From Trogon surrucura (Eukaryota > Chordata > Aves > Trogoniformes > Trogonidae): a stretch of 64,000 bases of DNA. The first letter of the stretch is position 1. Every line of letters starts with the position of its first letter. Positions 43,301 through 54,621 of this stretch are shown piece by piece. The position numbers and the translations under genes are program-made. The notes under the pieces are model-generated. The model did not search any database, had not been told where the DNA came from, and was given only the letters and a program-made list of their open reading frames with translations. The DNA is taken from positions 4,232,501-4,296,500 of the forward strand of contig CM036618.1 of assembly GCA_020746105.1 (NCBI GenBank). The letters are read 5' to 3'.

Positions 43301-46300
43301 AAAATGAGAGGAAAAGTTCCTCTTCCATCACTTTTGGTGCCCACCACATGTCCACTGATACTTCCTGAGCTCAAAGGACAGTCCCAGGCACTGAGAGCAG
43401 AGCTGCCAGCTCAGGTGTTCATAGAGTCATAGAATCAATCATAGAGTCATAGAATCCATTATCTGCCATTGTATCTTGGTCCATGCAAGCTGATCCGTGC
43501 TTCATCCATGCTATTTAGCCCATGACCCCAACAGTGGGGCCCTTACCTCCAGTACCATTAGCTCACCTTCCTTCCCTGCTGAAGACAGCATCCCTCCCAA
43601 GCAGGTTCTCCCTACTTTGGTGACCTACAAGCTGTAAGACAGAGAACAGCAAAGAAATGGTCAAGGAGTACCTGGGCAAGGAAACAACTGGCCGTGTCTC
43701 TCACCTCTGCAAGGCTGCCACTTCTGCAGTCCAGGGGTACTGCTTATCTGCTGGATGGTCAGGTCTGGAAGACCTTCTGGGAGTTTAGGGAAACCTCTTA
43801 ACCCCTTCAGTAGCCTGAATGATGAAAGGGCCACCCCTCGCAAAAGTCTTCTGTTCTCACAGTATGACATTGACATAAATGCATTGTATTTATATACAGA
43901 CAACAGAGATTTCTCAAAAAATTCCAAAGCACCTTCCCCTTCCCTACCCTACTGTTGGCCTTATAACATATTGTTGGCTTTATAACACCACCTTCCTTCA
44001 CAAACCCTGTTTATTGGCCTAAGGGTGAACATTGCCCTCATAAGAGCATTACTGCTGCAGACTCATCCATGAGAAACCCACTCATTTCTGTGACATACTC
44101 AAGTCATAGAAGGTCTCCACAGATATTTCAAGATTCAGTTTTATCTCAGGGTGATCCAGCTTCAGGGCTGGGAGCTCGAAGTGGCTGCTGGGATGATTCT
44201 GCCTGTCTCTGAAGGCATTTTGGAAGGCTTTCACCATGTGACTTTGGTGAGTGACAGAGCTATTATGGGGGCTGATAACTCGATTAACTCGAGCCAAAAT
44301 CGTTTCTTCCTACACTCAGGCACTAAATGCAAGGGACCCTTCTCCAGCCTGTGCTTAACCCACCACAGTGAGTCACCCCCCAGGGGACTCTGCTAATGAA
44401 CTGTGCTTGAAGACCATCATCTTGCAGAAGATAGCAGCTCCCTAAGGAACAGGCAGCCTGGGAGTGAGGATGCTGATGGTGAAACCTCCCATCGATCACA
44501 GAAGCAGAGCCGCCGCCTCCCCACACCAGCTACCAGAAGTGATCACGGCGCTGAGCAGACAAAACATTCATATTTTCTCCCTGCCATGAGATTTCACGCA
44601 ATTTCTCTCCCATGTGCTCAGTGTCAGGAGACATTTGGTTGCTCAGATAGGGGCTGCCCCTTGACTGTGGATCATACATTAAAAGATCGTGTTGTCGTCC
44701 AGCCTCATCCTTGGAAACACCAGCCTGGAGAGTCCATAATGGACTTTAACAGGCAAATCCATAACTCCTCTTTAAGGAGATAAACCTATTTGCATGACAA
44801 CAAGGAGGACCTCAGCTTCATCTCTGCCTTCAGAGCTGTCTCCTTTGGGCAATAACTTCCCTGTGGTCCTGAGACAATATCTCCAAACTTCTTGCCTTCA
44901 TGCAAAACCAAGACAGTGTTGTTTTGGGTTTTCCTTGCAAGCAGCAGCTTGGCAGGAGGTGTTATTTAATCTATTTTTTAAAAAAAAAATTCCCAGGAAC
45001 CTTATTTTATTTGAGGTGGCTGCATCAAAGGGCTTCTATGGACCAAGTGGAAACTCAGTACTTGGGATGAAAGGGGCTAATGGCAAGCTTAGAGTACACT
45101 TAAACTTGCCTATTCTGGAATAAATCCCACGGTTTTGAGAGCAAATTCAGAGATTCCCCTTGAAATCACACCGGTGTCCTCAGCTCCTTGTCCTGCAGAC
45201 CTGACTGGCACATTGCAAGTGTTGCCAACTCCAGACTTCTATCACAGGACTCTCCAAGTCACCTAGAGCCTTCCCATCCATGAACTGCATGTTTGGTTTA
45301 GTCCCCACAGCTCCTATAGCTGCACTAACCTCACTGTTTCCTGGTGCCACAGGACCACACCAACAAATTCTCCAGGCTGGGCATGGACTACCAGGCTTGA
45401 AGAACAATGCCTTGCTTCTACTCCCTCTGTCTTCTTCAGATGAAGACCGAAAGCCAGGTTTCAGGTTCTGCTCTACAAAACAAGGCTGTGGGCCAAGACC
45501 TTGGCTTCCCAGGACTCGATAAAAGTGACAACAGCAAAAACCCAACAAGATGCAAGTTCATGGCTGAAGCCACAGTGATGAGATCCTAGTTGTTCTGTTC
45601 ATGTCTGATCCAGCTGAGCTTTCCCGCTGGCTAGATCTTCCCCCAGTCCTGGGAAAGATTAGCCTGACACTGAGGAAGGGTCATACCCCTTGGGTCTTGC
45701 TAGCCCAGCAAACATCCTTGCAGAAGGTCTTTCCATTTCTACATACACCCGTATGAATTAAGAGATATGTTTTCAGGAAGAGTGTTTTCGGATCTTACCC
45801 AAGGAATTTAGGACTGTCCCTACTGGCTCGTGAAGCTGTAGGTCTGACACAACTGCTTTGCCAACATGTTACTCAAAAATTGTTTTTTTTCTCTTTTTTT
45901 TCATAGATTTGGGGGAGCATGGGGTGAGTGAAGGATGGGGCGGGTGGAGGAAGGGGTGGGTGGGTGTTCATGCCCATGCACAACCCCTCTTTGCCCTATT
46001 CTCCCCATGATCCTCCGCATCCTTTTCCCCTCTTCTCAGCAACAATAAACTCACCAATGGAAAAAATGTTGTCACACATACCTCACTTCCAGTGTGTGGG
46101 AGTCGCTGATAGCAACTCGAAGAGCTGGACAATAAACCCTCCTGACAGCTTCTGTGTCTGTCCCAGGCGTGGGGACCTGATCTTGGAGGAAAGGCTGAGA
46201 CCTCACAGGGCTTGGGGAAGGGTCCTACAAATGGTGGCCCTGGGAAGGAGGGTGGAGAGGGGAAAGGGGTCCCTTTCCCTCCCTTATCTGGGATGCAAAG

Positions 46301-46572
46301 CCTTTCCCTTGCACTTTCCCTCAAATTCAGCATTGCCTCTCATCCCTGGGGCATCTCCCAAAACGAGAGACACAAAATTTTGGCTGCAGGTGGCTTTGCC
46401 ATCGTACTGGGGAGCAACCTGGCAGCTGCTCAACAGGGTGTTTGTTTTGGAGGATTCCCACCAGCCAGCGCTCCCTCCTTAGGGAGAAGGGGGCTGTGTT
46501 GCTCCAGCACTGTCTGGGGCTGCCAAAAGAGCCCGGAGCACTTTGCCAGGAGGGTGAAGTCATTTATTTACG

Positions 46573-46573
<1 letters not shown>
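40392..46573. other. Intergenic, no gene seen
   Basis: No supported coding exon or CR1 body. Unique-looking sequence with scattered A-rich runs. Confidence 0.35.
43420..43456. repeat. CR1-tail-like short tandem repeat
   Basis: CATAGAGTCATAGAATC occurs twice with a short spacer. No CR1 body is attached that I can recognise. Confidence 0.5.

Positions 46574-46616
<43 letters not shown>
46574..46616. repeat. (TA)n microsatellite
   Basis: An uninterrupted alternating TA run of about 21 units. Confidence 0.95.
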
Positions 46617-46622
<6 letters not shown>

Positions 46623-49197
46623 GTTAAGGTTGAGCAACTGCCAGGATTTCGCTCTGACGTGGACAGCCAAGGTCAGCACGTGGCAGTCCCAGTCGTTGTG
46701 TCTTTTCGTAGTTCCCTTGTAGAGGTGTACAAACAGGACTTCGATTCACTCCTTTAAAAGAGTTGCTGAGATTCTGACCAGCAGAACCATTTCCATGGTG
46801 ATGGCTCAGCCTGGGCTCCATTTACTATCTGCAGAGATGACAAGATGAAATCCTCCTAAATATATTTTTTTTTTGCTGCAGAGAGCCTGTTTCTCCAGCT
46901 CTCAAGAAAGCTGTGGAGGCCAAGGAGATGGAGACCTTTGCTTCGTAGATGTTCAAATCGCTTATCCAGTGCAAGGGCTTGGCTCTGCCTGAGGTGAGAG
47001 GAGTTCTTCTGAAACAGGGCTTAGGTATGAAAGAGTCCCTGAAGGTAGCCCTGATTTTATAGCAGTCCTAGTTTTTGAGTATCTATTTTCTCACTGTAAT
47101 TGCAACAAATAAGAATTATTTTTTTACAGAAAATCTTATTTTTCCAAGCAAGAAAAAAAAATAGAATTGCCCATCTAGAAAGAGGAACCCTCAGTGTTTG
47201 CATTTTTGTGCCATGGCTTAAGGGCTGTCATTCCTCTCCTCCAATTCTCCCTTTTCCCCTAAACCACTGGTCTCCAAAGTGGTGTGTGAGCAAGACAATC
47301 CATTGGGTTGGGGGAAGAAAACATTCTTTGTACCATTAATAAATGATATAAAATAAAATCAAAGTATTAAAAGAACATTGTTGTAGGGTATTGTCTCCCA
47401 CATGATGGATTTGCCTCTTTGCCTCTGCCCTGGTCTCCTCTTTCGATGGCCGAAGGGACCTTTTTAACCATTTGAGATGGATTTTCGAGGTTGCCTGTTT
47501 GGAATGTGAGAGGTTAAACTCTCCCAGGCTTTCACTGGGTGACAGCATCACCTTTGACTTGGCTGGGCTTTGCCACAGAGTTCTCTTTCTTCCCAGCAGC
47601 AGCTGATAGCTGGCTCCATCCTGCTGAGAGCAAAGATCTCCCTTGGCAGCTCCTGCCAGCGAGCACACGCACACACACGTTTATCCATGTGTACACCCAG
47701 GCATGCATCCTTCTCACAAGGCTCACATTCAGGGGCTCCCCACCTCCTTCCCCTTGCAATCCCGACAGCCCATCCCTGCGATGTCACCCTGCCCCTGATA
47801 AAGGCGTAGAGGCGGCTGCAAAAGGAAGGCTCCCAGTTGCTCCCGGCGCCAGGCTGGGTAGAGGCAGACGTGTCTAACCCTTGCCTCCTCCTGCTCCTCT
47901 GCAGGGCCAAAAACAGATGACATCATCCCCCTCGTCATCATCGTCTCCCCCCTGCTTCAGCATCTCTATCAGCCCCATGGAGAGGCATGTGCGTGGAGGA
48001 ACGAGAAGGAAGAGGGAAGGCTTGCAGGGGGAGGAGGAGGTCAGGGGAAAAGGAGAGAAGACGAAGGCTGGAGCTGGAAGTTGGTTACTTTGGCAGAAAG
48101 ACAAAGTTCTGCAAAACGTCACCGGCCAGACTTCAAAAAGGTGGAAAAACTGGAGGCTCCTTTCTGGCAGGTCTTGTTATCAAGGGGAGCCTTATCTGCT
48201 CGATGGGGCTGATGGCTCATGCGAGCCGGAGTGGCTGCTAACCCCTGGCTGAGCTTTCTCAGGCCCCCGGGGAGATGGACTGTCACTCAACAGAGAGGAG
48301 AAGCATCCAGGAGAGGAGACTGCTTGAAGGTGCTCCTGCCGTGTTTGCAGCCTGAAGAGCAAGAGGAGCGAGGATGGGGGCATCCCCAGCCTGGGAGCAC
48401 ACAGAAGCCCAGTCCCTCACTGCTTTAATTCGTGGTGGTAGTAGGAATTAATGGTGGGAAAGAGTGTGTTCCTGCTCAAAGTCCAAACAGAGATGGGACA
48501 GGTCTCTGTTGGGTGTCAATGGGCACAGCTGAGTCACTGGTTTTACTGTTTGTTTCCACCAGGACAAGACTGGTCCTTCTGGGGTAGATAGCAGACTGGT
48601 TTTAGGTTAAAGCCAGGTGTGTAGCTGGGGGGTTTGCAGTTCAAGGAAGCCTTTGGGTGGAAATTTTGGCCACCTCATTGCTTGCACGTCCCAGATAACA
48701 CACTGTGTCTTTTCTGGAGATGAATCTTCCAGACTTTCATATCCCTTCACATCCTCTGTCTCCTCACACTTCCAAGACATCTCTGTTCTTGTTCACTCTA
48801 CACCTTTCCTAGGTGAGGACCTCCTCCTGTGGTCCTGCTCCAGAGCACATCAGGGTGGGCAATTCTCCCTCCCTCCTAGTACAACAGTCAACAACATTCA
48901 CCCCCCCGGTGAGGAGCTGCTGTAAATGAACTTGACCTTGGCCCATTCCCATTCATAATTCTGCTGAATAGATCAGCATTGCAGGAAAAGAGGCAGCAAT
49001 GCCCCTCATGAGCTGTTGAGGTATGGTCTGAAATACAAGAGTTTGCTCTCTTTCACCTCCCAAAACGTATGGATGAGGCATGGGTGAAACTGCCCCCAGG
49101 CTTTTGGTCTCTGCCAGTTGGTCCAGACACAATCCTGTCATCACCTGGGGATAACACAGGTCAGATGGTCTTCCTACCATGCAGGGGTGGAAAGTTC
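46617..49197. other. Intergenic, no gene seen
   Basis: No supported gene. The stretch leads into the large pyrimidine array. Confidence 0.35.
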
Positions 49198-49502
49198 TTT
49201 CCTTTCCTTTCCTTTCCTTTCCTTTCCTTTCCTTTCCTTTCCTTTCCTTTCCTTTCCTTTCCTTTCCTTTCCTTTCCTTTCCTTTCCTTTCCTTTCCTTT
49301 CCTTTCCTTTCCTTTCCTTTCCTTTCCTTTCCTTTCCTTTCCTTTCCTTTCCTTTCCTTTCCTTTCCTTTCCTTTCCTTTCCTTTCCTTTCCTTTCCTTT
49401 CCTTTCCTTTCCTTTCCTTTCCTTTCCTTTCCTTTCCTTTCCTTTCCTTTCCTTTCCTTTCCTTTCCTTTCCTTTCCTTTCCTTTCCTTTCCTTTCCTTT
49501 CC
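49198..49502. repeat. (TTTCC)n array, about 61 units
   Basis: A perfect pentanucleotide repeat of all-pyrimidine plus strand (all-purine minus strand). It produces artefactual open frames in several frames. Confidence 0.97.
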
Positions 49503-49912
49503 TCTCTCTCCTCTCCTCTCCTCTCCTCTCCTCTCCTCTCCTCTCCTCTCCTCTCCTCTCCTCTCCTCTCCTCTCCTCTCCTCTCCTCTCCTCTCCTCTC
49601 CTCTCCTCTCCTCTCCTCTCCTCTCCTCTCCTCTCCTCTCCTCTCCTCTCCTCTCCTCTCCTCTCCTCTCCTCTCCTCTCCTCTCCTCTCCTCTCCTCTC
49701 CTCTCCTCTCCTCTCCTCTCCTCTCCTCTCCTCTCCTCTCCTCTCCTCTCCTCTCCTCTCCTCTCCTCTCCTCTCCTCTCCTCTCCTCTCCTCTCCTCTC
49801 CTCTCCTCTCCTCTCCTCTCCTCTCCTCTCCTCTCCTCTCCTCTCCTCTCCTCTCCTCTCCTCTCCTCTCCTCTCCTCTCCTCTCCTCTCCTCTCCTCTC
49901 CTCTCCTCTCCT
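49503..49912. repeat. (TCTCC)n array, about 82 units
   Basis: It directly continues the previous array with a one-base-changed unit (TTTCC to TCTCC) after a short CTCTCTC joint. It is nearly perfect to its end at CTGTAAATAG. Confidence 0.97.
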
Positions 49913-50479
49913 GTAAATAGTAGCAAGGCCAGAAAAAAGCTCATTTTGCTTTTATCAGCAGCCTTATGAGCAGTTTCTCTTTTTATTTAAACCTTGCACT
50001 ATGCATGTAAGACAGAGAATCACTCCACGCAAAAGCAGGGCAGATGCAGAACACGCTACAGTCATGGTGCCACCACCCAGGTTAGCTTTGTTGTTGTTAT
50101 GGCACTTCTGGAGGGCAAATCATACTTCTGTCTTGGATCCATCTCCTTGAAAAGGATGGATCCTGCTGCATCTATAGATCCTGCTTTCTATAGAAAGAGC
50201 AAGAGAAATAAGTTGGTAAAGACTGTGACAGAGAGAGATAGATGTATGGGCTAGAAGAAAGGCTTCATAACTGCTTGGACAAGCCCAGAAGATTCCTCTC
50301 TTGCTGCCACCCTGGAAGGACACAGGTGTCCCCTTGTTCCTGTGCTACAGCTGCCATTCTTGTGCAGATGTTCCAGGTACCCCAGTGAATCCCAAGCAGC
50401 ATCAGACCCCAAGTGTTAGGCAGGATGGTCCATCTCAGAAGGAAACACAGCTGCACTCTGGACATACAAAACCAACAGG

Positions 50480-50485
50480 TTTATT
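50480..50485 (-). terminator. AvBD13: AvBD13 poly(A) signal AATAAA
   Basis: AATAAA on the minus strand lies about 125 nt after the AvBD13 stop, giving a short 3'UTR as is usual for defensins. Confidence 0.6.
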
Positions 50486-50609
50486 TGTGGTGGACAATTT
50501 GTGGGTAGACACAGAAGTGTCGGAGAGCAGATCCTACGTGCAGCTGAGGTTGTGAGGTCACTGGGCTGGTCCTCCTGGGGTGCCGAGGTCCATCCCAGCG
50601 TGGCCACTC

Positions 50610-50731
50610 TCATCGGCAGCAGCGCAGGCGGCCGTTGCTGCAGCTCCCTTCCCAGCGTTCCATGTGGAAGCAAAGCCTCCGGCAGTGGCCGTGGTTACCT
50701 CTGCACTGCTGGCTGTCCGAAAGGCCTCTTG
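50610..50731 (-). CDS. AvBD13: AvBD13 mature-peptide exon
   Basis: The acceptor is TTTCTCCTTGCAG. It encodes [20 protein letters not shown] then [20 protein letters not shown] and TGA. All six cysteines are present, and the net charge is strongly positive from many Arg residues. Confidence 0.93.
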
Positions 50732-51452
50732 CTGCAAGGAGAAAGGTGGTAGGAGACTCACCTAGGAAATCTACAACTGTCCCTGCAAAGGGGACTGTTT
50801 GCAAAGACGTGTAGTGACAGGATGAGGGGCAATGGTTTCAAACTAGAGCAAGGCAGATTTAGACTAGATATCAGGAAGAAGTTCTTCACCATGAGGGTGG
50901 TGAAATACTGGCACAGGTTGCCCAGAGAGGTGGTGGAGGCTCCATCCCTGGAGATATTCAAGGTCAGGCTTGATGGAGCTCTGAACAGCCTGATCCAGTA
51001 AAAGATGTCCCTGTTCACTGCAGAGGGGTTGGACTAGATGACCTTTAGAGGTCACTTCTAGCCCAACACATTCTATGACTCTATGACTATGATTTTATGA
51101 TTCTATGATTCTAGAGTCTACGACCCACAAACCCACCCTGAGCAATGAGATGCTTGCAGTTGGCAACAGGGACCTTTAAAGGTCCTTCTAACCCAAACCA
51201 TTCTATGATTCTATGATTCATGGAGATAATTTCAGGAGAGATTTGATTCTTGGTAGCAAGAGTCAGGCAAGCCTCGACTTGGCTTAGTTTGACCTGAGTG
51301 CCCTGTCTTGCCCTTTTCTACTTTGAGGTAGGAACCTGCATTTTCTCCCTCCATAGTCCTACAGAAACCCCTGGGAGTATTTTGTCCTTACCGGGAACTT
51401 CCTGGAGAAGGAGAATGACAATGACTGTAAAGAGCAGCTGGAGGATCCGCAT
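50610..51452 (-). CDS. AvBD13: Avian beta-defensin 13, two coding exons
   Basis: Exons 51452-51392 and 50731-50610 (TGA) join through a phase-1 intron and give 60 residues. Known role: secreted cationic antimicrobial peptide of epithelia and leukocytes. Seen: signal peptide [16 protein letters not shown], short linker ending ARGLS, then a mature peptide with six cysteines spaced C-x6-C-x3-C-x9-C-x6-CC. The block [17 protein letters not shown] is close to chicken AvBD13 as I remember it. Unlike the chicken protein, which has a longer C-terminal tail, this one stops one residue after the last cysteine. The orientation matches CTSB and AvBD12. Most of the only coding intron is CR1 sequence. A TATA box and a poly(A) signal flank the gene. 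No disabling change is visible. Confidence 0.92.
50813..51115 (+). mobile_element. CR1 3' end inside the AvBD13 intron
   Basis: It shows AGTGACAGGATGAGGGGCAA, the [19 protein letters not shown] body and a tail of ATGATTCTATGATTCTAG. It is antisense to AvBD13. Confidence 0.85.
51165..51222 (+). mobile_element. Short CR1 end fragment in the AvBD13 intron
   Basis: It shows GGGACCTTTAAAGGTCCTTC followed by CCATTCTATGATTCTATG. Confidence 0.65.
51392..51452 (-). CDS. AvBD13: AvBD13 signal-peptide exon
   Basis: The ATG at 51452-51450 begins [20 protein letters not shown] plus one base of the next codon, followed by donor GTAAGG. The stretch is strongly hydrophobic, as expected for secretion. Confidence 0.9.
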
Positions 51453-51528
51453 GGCTGAACGTGGGTGGAGGTTCCACCACGAGGAGGAGTGAAAGGCTGT
51501 AAAGAGATGGAGAAGAGGGAAATCCTGG

Positions 51529-51535
51529 ATTTATA
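51529..51535 (-). promoter_or_regulatory. AvBD13: Candidate AvBD13 TATA box (TATAAAT)
   Basis: On the minus strand TATAAAT lies about 77-83 nt upstream of the ATG, which would place a start near 51503. A kappaB-like decamer (one mismatch to GGGRNNYYCC, read on the plus strand at 51517-51526) sits just downstream. A possible splice acceptor (TCTTTACAG) between them and the ATG leaves an upstream noncoding exon open as an alternative. Confidence 0.45.
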
Positions 51536-51539
51536 GTGC

Positions 51540-54379
51540 CTGGGGAGTTGTGTAATGCTCCTGGAGTGGAAGGAACTTTGTCAATCTTAGATACATTTCA
51601 ACATGACAGCAAACAGTTGCACTGGGTTGTGTCCATATTACAGGGGGAAAAAAAAAAGAAAAAAGAAAAGAAAAAGAAAAATAAAAGCAGGGTTTTGTCA
51701 GCAAATTGCACCGAGCACTGGGGAGTCTGCTACTGCTGCTGCTGGAGACAGGACGTTGGGGCTGGCCCAGTCTGGCTCTTGTGTTTGTAGGCTTGAGCAT
51801 GTGATGTTAAAATCCTGTCCAAGTGTTTGCAGTATCAACATTTGTGGTTTTTTTTTTCCCCCGTCTTCAAGTGTCTAACACTGACACAGCTTGAAAAAAT
51901 CCAGAGTCTCCTCCTCAGCACTTCTAAACACAAAAAGTGGGCTTGAAAATCGTGGGATCCTTAAAGTCATAGGTCTGTTTTTATTTCTCAACTTCTAGGC
52001 TGCAAAGAGACTGCTTGCCAAGGTTTTGTTTACAACTGTCAGGCAAAATGGCATTTTAGCATCTTACTCACTTATGTACTTATCAAATGGAAAAGCTGGG
52101 ATACCTCCCCGTAATTCTCAGGCAGGGGAGCATTAGGAATGTTTGTATATTACAGTTCTCCCAAGAAAGTTGGCAGGTTCTCTGTGTTGTACGAACCCTT
52201 CAGGTCAATTCCAGGAAATCAGTAGAGGTGGGACCTGAGTTTCAACTTTGGAAAACAACACAAAACAAATAACGAGCAAATAAAAACTTTATAAAGGTGT
52301 TTTGTTTCTTTTTTTTTGTACAGCAACCATGAAGTAGAGGGCATCACCAAGTCTCCCTTAATTAGTCACTTTGATGGCTTTTTATTTGTGGGCTGGATAG
52401 CAGGGAGTGCTGGAAAATGTAAACCCGATGGCCTTCGGGCTGCTTGAACAGAACAAGGATCACCTTCATCAAACAGTGCAGATAAGGGGCCCTTCACCAG
52501 CTGGACTTTGGATCACAGGACACTAAGCATTTGAACAGGGTGTCGTGCAAGCTGGCCACGCACAGCCTGGGGGAAGAAAATCGGTCTGTAACTTCATCTG
52601 CAGGAGAGGTGATTGTGAGGATGTGTGTAGAGCCTCTCTAGAAGTGTCAGTGCTTTGTGTATCTGGTGGTACTGCTTGGTTCATTGGGTAGGAGACCATA
52701 ACCCATCGCGTGCCTCTCAGGCTCAGCATCTCAAATGTGAGAGATGGTACAGGGGCAGGGTTTATCTAAGAAGAAATGAGACTGCAGCTTTTGAGATCCA
52801 GCCTGACCTGGGAAAAGAGCATGTGGATGCTCGTATGAGTGTCCTGCTCTGAGTACGTGAGCTGGTGGGTCTGAACATGTGTGCGCAGGCTGCTTGATGC
52901 ACTCTGGAGAGAAGGTTTAGCACAGAGCCACGTGGCCATGGTGTTCCCAGTGATGGATGGCAGAAAGCCATCTTTTATCTCCTCAGCTGCTCTCCCTCGG
53001 TGGGAGCAGCACCACCTCAGAGGAGGAGCTGTATCCGGAGCTGTTTGGATGCTGCAGGCTCCACAGGGGTGGGCATAAAGGTGGCCACAATGCAACCTCC
53101 ACACCACCACAAGCCCCAACTCTGCAGCTGCGGTGCGTGGGGCAAGTTGCAGAATGTGCCTTGGGAAAGAAAGCCAAAACCAGACAGCACCCCAACATAA
53201 ACCAGATTTCCCTCAGAAATTAAGAGCAGGAAGTCTCTGTCCCCCAGGCAATTGTTTGAACAGCAGCTGGGCTTGCTCCCTCCAGCAGAGTCCCCATGTT
53301 GTGTTGGCCCCAGCCTCTGGTGAGGCTACTGGGGCTGGTCCAGCAGTCTCCCACCCTTCTCTGCTCCCCAACTTGCCACCAGATGTTTGTCTTTTTTTTT
53401 TTTTTTCCCAGAACCCACCACGCACAAAGACCGTGCTTAGCAGACACGCGGCACAGAAATTGCCTCCTGACTGCCTCTGAGGTTTTGAGGCTGGGGAGGA
53501 GTCAAGTCAATCTGCATCCGCCCCACGGCCCCAGACAGGAGGGATGTCTCCACTGACTTCATCTGCCATCAGGTCAGGACCTGAGCAGCTTGATTTTTAA
53601 ATGCAGCCTCGGATAAATTTATACGAGTACAAGAAAATCTTTTGGTGAGTGAACTCTTACCAGTTTGTGATGCCACCTCCACCTCCCACCAGTGGCTTTT
53701 AATCAAACCCCGAGCCAAGCAAGCACTGGTTCAGCTCACGAAGGGGTGACTATGAGCTCAGACCTGGCCCAGAAACTCTCCATGGCCACGGACAGACTTT
53801 TAATTACAGACCACAGTATGACTGTCTTTACCCAGCCAGTGGGATCACCCACCTCCTGCCTATTGCACTGGTCACATGGGGAGGTCTGAGTTAGAGGAAG
53901 CACAGCACATCTGTGGTATTTATCTCAACTTTTTCTCCTGCTTTCAGGCTATTTTTTGGCTCAGGGAGTGAAATCTCACACGGTAATATCCTTCAATAGG
54001 GAGTTTCGTAGGCCTCCAGCTACTGGCATAAAGGAACAATTTTGGTTTTTTATTTTAAATGTCTCCCACCAGTTTCCCAGTAGTTCTTCTGCATGATGAG
54101 ACCACGAACAGTCAGACTCCATTCATCACATTTCAGCAGACTTTCCTGATCCTCTAGACTTCTTCCATATCCCCTCTAAACCACTCGACTCCAGTCCTGC
54201 TTTGCAAGAGATGCCTCTGGACCCAACTTCTGCCCAGCAAGCTTTGTTTCCATCTGGCCCATGTCCCAGGTCCCCCATGAGCTCAGAGGAGATGTTTGGG
54301 GATAAGTTCAAAACCCTACGCGTGTTTAGGCCTACAGGCATCTGGTGGGTCACACCTATCCCTTTAAGTTAATTTAATT
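51540..54379. other. Between AvBD13 and AvBD12, no gene seen
   Basis: No six-cysteine exon was found by eye on either strand. An A-rich run lies at 51644-51685 and T-rich runs near 51849 and 53392. Confidence 0.35.
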
Positions 54380-54620
54380 TAAGTGAGAACATAGGAAGCT
54401 CCACCTCAACCTGAGGAGAAACTTCTTTACTGTGAGTGTGGCAGAGCCCTGGCACAGGCTGCCCAGAGTGGCTGTGGAGTCTCCTTCTCTGGAGACTTTC
54501 AAACCCCGCCTGGACGTGTTCCTGTGTGGCTGCCCTGGGTGATCCTGCTCTGGCAGGGGGTTGGACTAGATGATCTCTAGAGGTCCCTTCCAACCCAAAC
54601 ATTCTATGATTCTATGATTC
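54380..54620 (+). mobile_element. CR1 3' end
   Basis: It has ORF2 C-terminus words (GAGACTTTCAAACCCCGCCT) and 3'UTR ending ATTCTATGATTCTATGATTC, directly abutted by the next CR1. Confidence 0.82.
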
Positions 54621-54621
54621 G

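Noticed and set aside
48617..48925. A plus-strand 102-codon frame with several cysteines
   Set aside because: The cysteine spacing is irregular, it has no homology I can recognise and no splice context.
49069..49969. Very long open frames on both strands (repeated SFPFL or GEERR units)
   Set aside because: They are products of the stop-free pentanucleotide repeat.
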